This document shows, one piece after another, positions 9,745 to 18,509 of a stretch of 64,000 bases of DNA (the first letter of the stretch is position 1; every line of letters begins with the position of its first letter). This DNA comes from VXPW01 sp965115815 (GTDB lineage: Bacteria; Pseudomonadota; Alphaproteobacteria; TMED109). The DNA lies in the NCBI GenBank assembly GCA_965115815.1, contig OZ220465.1, positions 4,092,001-4,156,000 on the forward strand. The letters run 5' to 3'. Position numbers and translations under genes: made by a program. The notes below the pieces were generated by a model. That model was given only the letters and a program-made list of their open reading frames with translations. It did no database searches and was not told the DNA's origin.

Positions 9745-10607
9745 TTAGAGCACGCTCTAAAGCTCTTCATAGTCAGTATTTATGGTTCTGTCGGGGGGGG
9801 CCGTCCGAGGCGGCGCACCCTCCCGATCCTGCACAGGGGCGGGGTGCACCGGCAGGACCCAGTGGAGCCCGAGGGGATCGACCCCCGCGTGCCGCGTTCT
9901 CCCCTGGATCCGGTTCCCGCCGTCCTCGCCCCTCGGACCGCCGTTCTCCGTCGTCTGCACGGACGGACGGTCGATCATCCCCGTCATCGTCGAACGCCGG
10001 CCCTCCCGCTCCCGGGCCGGACCCCGCAACGTCGCCACGAGATCCCCATACCGGCCCGGGTCCCGCCACCGGCACCAAGAGTACCGGACCGTCGAAGTCG
10101 CGGGAACACCGGGCGGGAGCGCACGGCACCGGCAGCCCGTCCTCCACAGGTACCGCAGCGCATGCGCCCCTGCGCGCCACGGTGATCCCACGCTGATTCC
10201 GAGACGCGGAATCCGAGTGCGTTGGGGCTTGCGTCATCACAGATCGCCCCTTGATCGCAATTTTTCGCGCCGAGAGGGTCTAAGGGTCTAATGGAGCCTT
10301 GGCAGCACGATTGCAGCGCGACGCAGACCGAAAAATCTCGCCGATCGCCGCTGGACTAGCAGCGTGGGATCGTCGTGCTGCGCGCAGGTCGACCGCACGG
10401 GGACGGCCCGTCGACGACGGCGCCGGAAGCCGCGGCGCACGACGAGCCCCTTCCGCGTCGGTCCGAGCGCGTTCGAAGCGATCCCCCGACGCGGATCCTT
10501 CGCACACGCGATCGTGCTCCCAGCCATGGCATCCTCCCGATCCCGGCGCCCGCCACATCGGAGAGGCTCGCATCGGGGCCGCTCAATCGTTCCCGCACAG
10601 GCTCTTA
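9745..10607 (-). mobile_element. IS5-family (IS427-like) element, internally deleted and interrupted
   Basis: The element runs 9748-10604 and is flanked by the 3-bp duplication TTA (9745-9747 and 10605-10607), as expected for TNA-targeting IS5 relatives. Its ends read GAGCACGCTC on the left and, inverted, GAGCCTGTGCGG on the right. The minus-strand transposase relic reads RYLWRTGCRCRALPP, then VRYSWCRWRDPG and GGPRGEDGGNRIQGRTRH. Compared with the copy at 12202-13149 it lacks ~300 bp between two GGCGCACC direct repeats and carries a 200-bp MITE (10178-10377) near the transposase N-terminus. Confidence 0.7.
10178..10377. repeat. MITE-like element type A, copy 1 (200 bp)
   Basis: The element begins CACGGTGATCCCACGCTG and ends with the near-complement of the same sequence (CAGCGTGGGATCGTCGTG). 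It is flanked by the perfect 8-bp direct repeat CTGCGCGC (10170-10177 and 10378-10385). It carries no coding capacity and lies inside the IS5-like relic. A related copy in opposite orientation begins at 54890. An 8-bp duplication argues against mobilisation by the IS5 host, which makes 3-bp duplications; the mobilising transposase is not identified. Confidence 0.65.
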
Positions 10608-10680
10608 TACAGTCCCACGCGATCCCAATGCCATCATCGCGCCACGCGGTTCTATCCGCCCATAGTCGCTTTGCATCCGC

Positions 10681-11901
10681 TCAATTCCACAGACATGACA
10701 ATGGCGCCGCCACCAGCCGGTCGCCAAACGGCACGACATCCGTATTGTCATAGAGGACAACACCGAAGACGAAGCGATTGCCGCTCGGCTCTGCCAGCGC
10801 TTGGAGGCCGGCGAAGTCGCTGGACCTGACCGTGGCGCTTGCCTTGACCTCAATGCCCGCGATCATCCCGTCGTCGCGTTCCAGAACGATGTCGACCTCG
10901 CGCATCTCTCGGTCGCGGAAATGATGCGGCGTCAATCGCAGATCCGAGGACGTCATCAGCTTGAGCACTTCCGAAAACACGAAACTCTCGAGCAGCGCTC
11001 CGAATGTCTCGCGATTCGCTTTCACCCTGTCGAAGGTCAGGCCGCGCGCGCTCGCCAGCAGGCCGGAATCGAGGAAATGCAGCTTTGGCGTCCTGACGAT
11101 ACGTTTCAGGGCGTTGGTGAACCAGGGCTGCAGCGTTGCGATCAGAAAAACCTGTTCAAGCAGCCCGACATAGCGCTGCCCTGTCTTGTGGCTGACATTG
11201 ATGCCCGCCCCGAATTGTGAATAGTTGACCAGTTGGCCGGAATATTCGGCCAGCAGCCGGACGAATTTTGGAAGCTCGGTGAGCTTCTCGACCTCTGCGA
11301 TTTCCCTGAGGTCGCGCGTGAGAATCGAGGTGATGTAGGATCGTGCCCAATCCTGCCGTCGCCGCTCGCTTTCACGGGCGATTGCTTCGGGAAACCCGCC
11401 GAGCAAAACGGTCTGGACGAGATCGTCACCGACGACCGCTTTGCGCTGATTTTGCAGTTTCCCTTCGAACAGGCGCTCCAGAAAACTAGGCGTCCCCCCT
11501 TCGACCTCGGCCCGCGCGAGCGGCAACATCTGGAGTGTTTCCATCCGGCCGGCCAGACTGTCGGCGATCCGTGGCAGGGTCAGCACATTGGCCGAGCCCG
11601 TGAGGAGAAAACGGCCCGGGCGATAGTCTTCATCGACCGTCTTCTTGATCGCTAGGAGCAGGTCGGGCGCACGCTGAATCTCGTCGATGATGGCCCGGCC
11701 CAGGCCCCGGATGAATCCGGCTGGATCGGACCTGGCCGCCTCAAGTACTGTCTGATCGTCGAGCGTGATATAGGTGCGGTCGGCTTCCCCCATGCTCTTG
11801 ACGAGCGTCGTCTTGCCCGCCCGGCGCGGCCCCACAATGAGAACTACGGGCGTATCCGAAAGAGCCTCGTCGGCCCGGCGCTCTACAAACCGCTTGAACA
11901 T
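10681..11901 (-). CDS. AAA_14/DUF4143 family ATPase
   Basis: A 406-residue protein of the AAA_14 plus DUF4143 type. Walker A GPRRAGKTTLVKSM is at ~24-37. YITLDDQTVLEAA, Walker B RAIIDEIQRAPDLLLAIK and the sensor RFLLTGSANVLTLPR follow in the usual order. The C-terminal DUF4143 portion contains FLDSGLLASARGL and a nuclease-fold-like segment EMREVDIVLERDDGMIAGIEVKA. The ATG at 11901 has GGAG ~9 bp upstream and is preferred over an earlier TTG. The physiological role of these scattered ATPases is not established. It stands alone between two IS5-like elements. Confidence 0.85.
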   Translation of the reverse strand: MFKRFVERRADEALSDTPVVLIVGPRRAGKTTLVKSMGEADRTYITLDDQTVLEAARSDPAGFIRGLGRAIIDEIQRAPDLLLAIKKTVDEDYRPGRFLLTGSANVLTLPRIADSLAGRMETLQMLPLARAEVEGGTPSFLERLFEGKLQNQRKAVVGDDLVQTVLLGGFPEAIARESERRRQDWARSYITSILTRDLREIAEVEKLTELPKFVRLLAEYSGQLVNYSQFGAGINVSHKTGQRYVGLLEQVFLIATLQPWFTNALKRIVRTPKLHFLDSGLLASARGLTFDRVKANRETFGALLESFVFSEVLKLMTSSDLRLTPHHFRDREMREVDIVLERDDGMIAGIEVKASATVRSSDFAGLQALAEPSGNRFVFGVVLYDNTDVVPFGDRLVAAPLSCLWN

Positions 11902-12198
11902 CCCATCTCCAAGTACAGACAATCGGAACCATCTACATCGGCCGATTGGAAGTCAAGAGGCCGCCAATTGGAAGTCGGAAGATCCGCGATCTGGAAGGGG
12001 CACCGGAGAAGAGGGTGTTCGATCATGGGGGGTGACGATGCCGGCTTCGCGTTCCGGCAGGTCCGGCGGGAATTCGGTCTGCGCCATCGCCGCCTCCGTC
12101 ACGACCTCGCCGGGCCGGATTCGACGAATGCGTCCTGCGGTGGAACGGGTCGATTTCCCGGTAGGCGCAGCGGGAGTGCGAGCGTGCGAATCGGGTCG
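11902..12198. other. Short intergenic stretch
   Basis: About 300 bp between the AAA_14 ATPase start and the next IS. A minus-strand frame (VVTEAAMAQTEFPPDLPEREAGIV) may be a relic of a small gene but shows no recognisable motif. Confidence 0.3.
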
Positions 12199-12201
12199 TA
12201 A

Positions 12202-13149
12202 GAGCATGATTCAAAACTCCATATAATCAGCGGGTTACGGTTTTTCCGGTTTCAGCCCGTCCGAGGCGGCGCACCAGGATGCGGATCACGGCCCGTTGCA
12301 GCCATGCCAGCGAGCTCTCCAGCCGTCGTTCATCGTCCTTCGCCAGACGTCGGCAGCGGCCCAGCCAGCCGAACAACCGCTCGACGATCCAGCGTCGCGG
12401 AAGCACCTCGAAACCCTTCGGTTCCTTGGGTTTGGTCACGATCTCAAGGTCCGGGGCGTCCGGCATCGCGGCCCGGGCTTGGGCCAGTTTGGGGCCGCTG
12501 TACCCTCCGTCTGCCCAGATCTTCTGCAGGCTCGGCAGGGTCGTGCGCAGTTCGGCGAGGACCGCCGGCGCACCCTCCCGATCCTGCAGATTGGCGGGGT
12601 GCACCTGCAGGACCAGGGGGAGCCCGAGGGTGTCGACCACCGCGTGCCGCTTTCTCCCCTTGATCTTTTTCCCACCGTCCTAGCCACTCGGCCCACCGCT
12701 CTCCGTCGTCTTCACGGACGGACGGTCGATCACCCCCGCCGTCGTACGCCGGCCCTCCAGCTCCCGGGTCGGACCCCGCAACGCCGCCACGAGATCCCCA
12801 TACAGGCCCGGGTTCCGCCACCGGTAAAACTAGTACCGGACCGTCGAAGTCGCGGGAAAACAAGGTGGTAGCGCACGCCACTGGCAACCCGTCATCCACG
12901 GGTACAGCAGCGCATTCACCACTTCGCGCAGGTCTACCTCACGGGGACGACCCGTCGACGACGGGGCCGGAAGCAGCGGCTCCCAACGAGCCCCTTCCGC
13001 GTCGGTCCGATCGCGTTCGAAGCGGTCTCCCCGACGCTGATACTTCGCACGAGCGGTCTCGCTCCAAGCCATGGCATCCTCCCGATGTCGTTGCCAGCCA
13101 CATCGTAGAGGCTCGAATCGGGACCGCTCCATAGTTTCCGCACAGGCTC
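12202..13149 (-). mobile_element. IS5-family (IS427-like) element, near full length
   Basis: About 948 bp with imperfect terminal inverted repeats: GAGCATGATTCAAAACTCC on the left and, inverted, GAGCCTGTGCGGAAACTATG on the right. Flanking triplets are TAA and CAA, one base away from a TNA duplication. It carries the transposase pseudogene 12227-13072 and is the best template for the deleted copy at 9.7 kb and for the MITE at 23.1 kb. Confidence 0.75.
12227..13072 (-). pseudogene. IS5-family transposase with two in-frame amber stops
   Basis: One continuous minus-strand frame from MAWSETARAKYQRRGDRFE to the C-terminal KTVTR reads as an IS427-group DDE transposase: WMTGCQWRALPPCFP, VIDRPSVKTTESGGP, KKIKGRKRHAVVDTLGLPLV, IWADGGYSGPKL and WIVERLFGWLGRCRRL. 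The frame is cut by two TAG codons, after STVRY (near 12830) and before DGGKKIKG (near 12676). Both sit where related transposases usually have Tyr. Otherwise there are no frameshifts, so the inactivation looks recent. Confidence 0.8.
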
Positions 13150-13306
13150 CAAGCACCCGATCTCTTGTCTCGATTGGCGACTGCGGGTTCCATGGCCGCA
13201 GTCTAACGGGATCAAATAATCGTGTCAACGCAAGCGTTTATATTACCCATGCCTCGAATGGAAGGGCTTGGCAGGGATATCGAAGTGGGTGCAGCGCGGT
13301 GAGTAA

Positions 13307-13357
13307 TAAATGCCGGGCAGGAGGGGTCGTTGCCGAGCCCCTCCTGCCCGGCATTTA
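13307..13357. repeat. Perfect 20-bp palindrome (hairpin)
   Basis: The left arm TAAATGCCGGGCAGGAGGGG is exactly complementary to 13338-13357, with an 11-nt loop. A 26-nt core including the loop is identical to the D6-like hairpin at the 3' end of the outer group II intron (near 24687-24712 and 27479-27504). It could act as a terminator, but no T-tract follows on either side. It lies just past the 3' end of the IS66 relic. Confidence 0.6.
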
Positions 13358-13429
13358 TCCCGGCATTTATTTGATGGTTTGATAACTGGTCAGATAGTCG
13401 ACACGTGCTTTCGGGATCGGGAATTCCGT

Positions 13430-14990
13430 GCCGCGGGCCGGCCGATGGAAGGTCTGTCGATGGAGTGGAGTACAGGGGCGGAACTCTCTCACGAAGCCGC
13501 CAGGCGGAGCGCCCGACTCTCCGGTTTCGCCCGAAGTGCCTCCCGCACGTTCCCCCTCTGCGTGCGCGCGGTCTCGATCCGGGTTCGTACCGCACAGGGT
13601 CCCGAGCCCCCGGTGCGCTCCGACAGCCGCCGGAGAGCTTCGGGGGCACCTTCCGCATCCGCAGATCCCTCTCGGCCTCGTGGTGGGTCGGGGGAACGGA
13701 CGGATTCCGCAGGAACCGCAGGACTCCCTCCCGAGGGTCCCGCCGTCGAAGGGCGAGGTTCCCGCTCTTGCTCCTCCGGCGTCTTCCGCGTCTCTTCCCG
13801 GTTCCCGAGGCCGGCGGCGGCGCCTCGTGCCCGGCGACCGCATCGACCACGATGTCGTCGGAGTGCCTCTCGATCCGATCCGCCGCGTCCATCGACCGCG
13901 GCCCACCGGCACGACCCGCTTCGTGGACCTCGTGCACGGTGCCCCGGAGCCCCTTCTTCCTCCGCCCGGCCCCCTCTTCTCCACCAGACTCCTCCCAGGA
14001 GTCGAGTTCCCGCAGAAGGTGGGCGATGCCGTGCACAGGGAGGGGGTTCCGCATCTTCCCGTACGGTGTCCCGAACTCGTGTACGGACATGCCGGTCCCG
14101 TCCTCGAGGAGGTCGCCCCGGCTGGGGCCGAGACGGAAAGGGCCGAGAGGCGCAGTGCAGGGGACAGGTACCCCTTTCCCCCGGCCGTGGACCCGGATGC
14201 CGGTCTCATCCCTGTGCTGGACGGCGGCCCGGGCCGCGGCATCCCGGACCCGTTCGGCGAAGCCGGAACCTCGGTCGGCGCCGCGAGCCCGAAGGGCGGA
14301 AACCGTCCCTTGGGACCGGGGCGCGTCGAAGAGATCCGCCACGACCGCAGCGACCCGGCGGCGGGGGATCCTGTGCGCCGCACCCCGGTACCGCACGATC
14401 GCTTCCCCCCTCGGGCCATACGGAACCCTCGGGCCGTACGGAACCGGGGCCGTCACGCCTTCCGGAACGCCGCCCGGGTTCCGCTCGCCGCAGGAGCCGC
14501 ACACCCCTTTGGGCACCCGGTGCTCGACCGTCTTCCGCACCACCGGCGGAAGGTCCGGGACCGGCCGGGCGGCCTGCACCTCCGACCGCGCTCCGTCCCG
14601 CGAGATTCCGCATCGACCGCCGCGATCGGGACGAGGATCCTCGACCCGATCCGGCGTCGCGGAACCGCGCCGCGTCGTGCCCTTGGGGCCGGGCGGGCCG
14701 CCCGGACGACGCCCCGAAGCACGGCGGCGGACGGAAGTCCTCTCCTTCGGGACCGGACGGAAAGACCATCGCGGGAAGGCGGCTGGTGGCGGTTGCGGCG
14801 GTTCCGGCCCAGCCGACGCTCAAGTCCGGCCACCCGACCCTGCAAGGCCGCCAGCGCCGCTACGGCCTCGTCGCGCGCGGCGGCAGCCTCATCGCGCGTG
14901 GCGACGGCCGTCCAACCCCGTACTACCTGACCAGTTACCACCCGGAGACGGGACGGAGCGACCCGCGCCGTGGTTCCAGGGAGACGGCCA
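13430..14990 (-). pseudogene. IS66-family transposase (TnpC) pseudogene
   Basis: The minus strand reads an IS66 TnpC in pieces. The N-terminal coiled-coil linker is at ~14.8-14.9 kb (LQGRVAGLERRLGRNRRN, then HQPPSRDGL). After a frame change come a Cys-rich zinc-finger-like segment (GVCGSCGERN), VQHRDETGIRV near the first catalytic Asp, and the C-terminal block EAERDLRMRKVPPKLSGG, which carries the catalytic Glu region. Central DDE spacing and several conserved residues are lost. No accessory tnpA/tnpB genes or clear inverted repeats were found. Confidence 0.6.
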
Positions 14991-15068
14991 GAAGAGGATC
15001 GCGGCCTGCTTCGGATTCCCGACGATGGTCCACCTTCCATCCTGGTCGGCGCACGGTCATCGGACCGG

Positions 15069-17855
15069 TCACCCGGCGTTCCGTTTCGCGTGCTTCGCGA
15101 GGATGTCGCGGACCCCGGCCGGATTCCTCGAAACGTCCCACGACCATCGGCCGAAGCCTCCGTGCGCATTCACGGCCCCGATCCATTCGTTCAGAAAGCG
15201 GTGCTTGGTCTCGTCGTGTTCCCGGATGCGCCCCTTCATTTCGAGCACGAGCATGCCGCCCGACGAAAGACGAATCAGAAAATCGGGTCGGTACTTTCGC
15301 ACGCTCCCCTGGGCCCGATAGAGCACCTCGAAGCCCAGATGGTCGTTCTTGACCCAGGCCGCGACCTCCGGTGCACGATCCAGCACGAACGCTGCGGTGT
15401 CCTCCCAGGTGCTGTCGTAGACGCAGAAATTGATATGGCTGCGCATTGTCGGAGCACAGGGCTTGCCCGTGTACCACGCCTGCATGTCGCCGGTGAACCG
15501 TATCGGCCGGTCGCGATCGAAGACCGGCTGCAGGATCTCGGCGTTGGCGTCATCGAAGCGAATGGCGCTCCAGAAGTGCTGGAACAGTTCGGTCATGTGC
15601 AGCGACAGGACCAAGTGCCGCCTCCACCCATCGCGGTTGAACGCCGCCGGCACGATGGTGAGCCCCTTCCATCGAACGAACTGCTCCATCAGCCGCACCA
15701 GTTGCCCCAGCAGGTCCGGCCGACTGCCCTGCCACGCGGGTTGCATGGCAGCGTACGCCTCCCCGGCCGCGACAAAGACGATGCGCTGCAGCCGCCCGCG
15801 GTGCTTCGCCAGCTTCTCCAGTTCGATCGCGTCGATCTGGGTCGTGTCGGGCTTGCCGTCGACGATGGGCGCAAGCTCCGTCTGGCCGATGATCTGGCTC
15901 GCATCCAGTTGGAGAGGCGTCAATGCCTCCCATGACAGGGAAAGGCGGGGCCGGAACACACGATCGATCCGCTCAATGTTCGGCCACGAAATCGCGAACC
16001 GCTCCCGTTCCGCAACGGGTTCGACCACCGTTTTCGGACTCGGCGGCGGAGGCGGGGCACCTTCGCTGCCTTCGTGGGGCAGAAACGCAAACGGCACGCC
16101 GAAGATGTTGACATACTCGGGCTCGAAAAATCCGGTTGTTGGGTTCACGTCGTAGGAGATGCGACGCAGACCGCGCCCGACCACCTGTTCGCAGAGCAGC
16201 TGGCTGCCGAAGGCGCGCAGTCCCATGATGTGCGTCACGTTCCTTGCGTCCCATCCTTCCGAGAGCATGCCCACCGAAATCACGTTCTGGATCCGCCATC
16301 CCGGTTTTTCGCGCCGCCCGATCGTATCCACCTGCAGGCGCAGCCACTCTGCCCGTTGCTTGTTCGTCATCTTGCCTTCGACCGGGGCGGCCGGCTCTTC
16401 GGCTTCGGATGCTTCGGCCTTGGCGAGCACCCCGGAGTCGATGTGCAGCGTGCGCTCGGGGTCGCAGAGCTCGTCAACCGGGATCCGACCGCCATCGAAC
16501 GCATGCTTGATGCGGGCCGCCGTCTCCGTGCGGTTGGCAACGGTGATCATCACCGGCGGCGCATCGACTTCGCAAGCTTCCCATTTTCTTGCGGTTTCGC
16601 GCCAATCAAAGCCGAGGAGGCAGTACGCGTTGGTCACGAGCGATGGCAACGGCTCCTCTGGACGCGCCTTGCGGCCGAGATCGTCCTTCACTTCGGGATC
16701 ATTGTACAGGTGGTACAGTCTCGACCGGTAGCTCTTGGCATCCGGCAAGGCGTCATCCCGGATGACCACGCGCGGCGTCTTCACCAAACCCGATTCGATG
16801 GCATCGCTCAGCCCGAAGTCGCTTACGATCCACCCGAACAGCGCCTCCTCGGAACTCTGCCTGCCGGACGGCGCGAAGGGGGTCGCCGAAAAGTCGTAGC
16901 AGACGGCGATCCCGCGCGCCCGGTGAATCCGGTCCAGCCCCCCGATCCACTTGGCGGCCTCCTTGATGCTGGCCTTCGCAACCCCCGCGACGCCGGCCAC
17001 CGCCGGCACCCTCCAGGCATGATGCGCTTCATCATTGAGAACCAGGATGTTCCGTGCACGTGCCATGTCCCCCAACACGTCGCGCACGTACGCCTCGTCG
17101 CTCTTGGCTCCGCGCTTGTCCACCCCGCGCCTGCCGGCGATCTTCTCCTCCGTCTCCCAATTGAGCGCGTGCCAGTTCTGGACGACGAGCCGGCCTCGAC
17201 GCAGTTTGTCGAGCAGGGGCGTCGGCACGATTCCGAACGCCTCGTAGTAGTTGTCCGGGTGCGCCGGATCGAGCACGACGAGGCGGTTCTTCACCGTGAG
17301 GCCGGGGGCCACAACCAGGACATGCCTCGAGAATCGAGCATCCCCCGCATGGGCGACCTTGTTCAGGATCTGCCATGCGGCGACCATGGCCATGACAATG
17401 GTCTTCCCGGACCCGGTCGCCATTTTCGCGCACAGGCGCCGAAACGCCCCGCCGTCGGAGGGAATGTCGAGGCCGGCCTTGTCGACATCGGCACACTCCG
17501 TCAGCCAGATCAGGGTTTCGGCCGCTTCGATCTGGCAGAAGAAGAAGCGTCGGTTCCCGAACTCTTCGGCATCCGTCCAGTGACGCAACAGACGCCGGGT
17601 CACGCCGGAGACGCCGGGATGCCCCGCATTGCGCCAATCCTGCACTCTGGCCCGGATGCGGTTGACCAGCGGGATTGGGGAGAAGATGCCCGGATCGTCG
17701 AACGTCCGGGAATCGCCGGACGCGACGATGTAGCCTGCCGGGCGACGCCCTTCGACAAGATCGAACGACCTCGTTTCCCGGTCGTAGCGCCAATGCCGCG
17801 TCGGCTCCTCGTACGGGGAGCTGACGATCAGTTGGTCGATCGTCTTTTGGCCCAC
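15069..17855 (-). CDS. Type III restriction endonuclease, Res subunit
   Basis: A 928-residue helicase-nuclease. Motor motifs in order: Walker A KMATGSGKTIVM at ~144-155, the DEAH-box-like LNDEAHHAW near 270, DFSATPF (motif III), SVGMLSEGWDARNVTH, and motif VI QVVGRGLRR near 585. The C-terminus has a PD-(D/E)XK nuclease: PDFLIRL followed by MLVLEMKG at ~857-875. With Mod it should cleave DNA that carries unmethylated sites, using ATP. The GTG start directly follows the stop of the HepT-like gene, so translation is probably coupled in the operon mod - mntA-like - hepT-like - res. The frame is intact and of ordinary length for the family. Confidence 0.88.
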   Translation of the reverse strand: MGQKTIDQLIVSSPYEEPTRHWRYDRETRSFDLVEGRRPAGYIVASGDSRTFDDPGIFSPIPLVNRIRARVQDWRNAGHPGVSGVTRRLLRHWTDAEEFGNRRFFFCQIEAAETLIWLTECADVDKAGLDIPSDGGAFRRLCAKMATGSGKTIVMAMVAAWQILNKVAHAGDARFSRHVLVVAPGLTVKNRLVVLDPAHPDNYYEAFGIVPTPLLDKLRRGRLVVQNWHALNWETEEKIAGRRGVDKRGAKSDEAYVRDVLGDMARARNILVLNDEAHHAWRVPAVAGVAGVAKASIKEAAKWIGGLDRIHRARGIAVCYDFSATPFAPSGRQSSEEALFGWIVSDFGLSDAIESGLVKTPRVVIRDDALPDAKSYRSRLYHLYNDPEVKDDLGRKARPEEPLPSLVTNAYCLLGFDWRETARKWEACEVDAPPVMITVANRTETAARIKHAFDGGRIPVDELCDPERTLHIDSGVLAKAEASEAEEPAAPVEGKMTNKQRAEWLRLQVDTIGRREKPGWRIQNVISVGMLSEGWDARNVTHIMGLRAFGSQLLCEQVVGRGLRRISYDVNPTTGFFEPEYVNIFGVPFAFLPHEGSEGAPPPPPSPKTVVEPVAERERFAISWPNIERIDRVFRPRLSLSWEALTPLQLDASQIIGQTELAPIVDGKPDTTQIDAIELEKLAKHRGRLQRIVFVAAGEAYAAMQPAWQGSRPDLLGQLVRLMEQFVRWKGLTIVPAAFNRDGWRRHLVLSLHMTELFQHFWSAIRFDDANAEILQPVFDRDRPIRFTGDMQAWYTGKPCAPTMRSHINFCVYDSTWEDTAAFVLDRAPEVAAWVKNDHLGFEVLYRAQGSVRKYRPDFLIRLSSGGMLVLEMKGRIREHDETKHRFLNEWIGAVNAHGGFGRWSWDVSRNPAGVRDILAKHAKRNAG

Positions 17856-18161
17856 CTACCCGGTCTCCGGTCGCGCATAACGCGCCAACGAGCCGATCCG
17901 TTCCGGGCCGATTTCGGAACCGACAGGCGCAGTGCGGTTCCGGATCCCGACGGTCTCGGCCCGCCGGAGGGCGGACGGCGCATCGTTCGTGTCCTCGCTC
18001 GTGCGCGGTCCGGCCTCGCGGAGGATGTCCAGGATCCTGAAGATCGAAGTGTGATTCAGGTCACTCGGCACGAACCACTCATGATCCAGATCCCGTGCGC
18101 ACCGGACCGCCTTGCAGGCGGCGGACAGCAGGTCGGGCAGATGCGGGTCATCGTGCCGCAT
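17856..18161 (-). CDS. HepT-like (DUF86) protein, decayed
   Basis: A 101-residue protein that resembles HepT, the HEPN-family RNase toxin of MntA/HepT systems. The N-terminus MRHDDPHLPDLLSAACKAV and the helix SIFRILDILREAG fit the family. The diagnostic HEPN motif (R-x4-6-H, usually RNRLIHEY) reads RNRTAPVGSE, so the catalytic His and following Tyr are missing. Its ATG overlaps the stop of the upstream nucleotidyltransferase-like gene by 14 bp, and its TAG abuts the GTG of res. It may be an inactive remnant kept because the operon needs translational continuity. Confidence 0.55.
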   Translation of the reverse strand: MRHDDPHLPDLLSAACKAVRCARDLDHEWFVPSDLNHTSIFRILDILREAGPRTSEDTNDAPSALRRAETVGIRNRTAPVGSEIGPERIGSLARYARPETG

Positions 18162-18489
18162 GGACAACCTCGGCCGCTTCCGGAATCTCTTTCGGACGAA
18201 CGTGCTCGGGACTTCGCTCGACTGCGGAACGGGTCGGAACATCGACGGGGCTACCGAACAGAAGCGACAGTTCCGATGCCATGCCGACGAATCGGGTCCC
18301 CGGCACATGGCCAAGCTCGGACTCGACCGGGCCGTCGCTGCGGATCTTCTGCCCGAAGGCATCCCGGCGCACCGAACCGAACAGCGAAAGCTCGGCGAAC
18401 TGCCAGAGCCTGCAGGAATCCGTGGTGCCGTCCGGAGACGCAGCATGGCGGGGAACGGCCCCGACCCCGGTCCCGGACCGCCGCACCAT
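18148..18489 (-). CDS. MntA-like nucleotidyltransferase, decayed
   Basis: A 113-residue protein whose second half matches minimal nucleotidyltransferase antitoxins (LWQFAELSLFGSVRRD, ELSLLFGSPVDVPTRSAVE, EIPEAAEVVHAA). In active family members a GS-x~10-DxD motif binds metal and AMPylates the HEPN toxin. Here GS is followed by VRRDAFGQKIRSDGPV, so DxD is not preserved. The start is 20 bp after the mod stop and the end overlaps the HepT-like gene, the usual MntA-HepT order. Together they form a toxin-antitoxin pair lodged inside a type III R-M operon, probably catalytically dead. Confidence 0.55.
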   Translation of the reverse strand: MVRRSGTGVGAVPRHAASPDGTTDSCRLWQFAELSLFGSVRRDAFGQKIRSDGPVESELGHVPGTRFVGMASELSLLFGSPVDVPTRSAVERSPEHVRPKEIPEAAEVVHAAR

Positions 18490-18509
18490 CGTCCCTGCCG
18501 GCCGGGCCG

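Noticed and set aside
12676..12832. Reassignment of UAG as a sense codon
   Set aside because: prpE, aapM and aapP terminate at TAG exactly where their families end, so UAG works as a stop in this genome.
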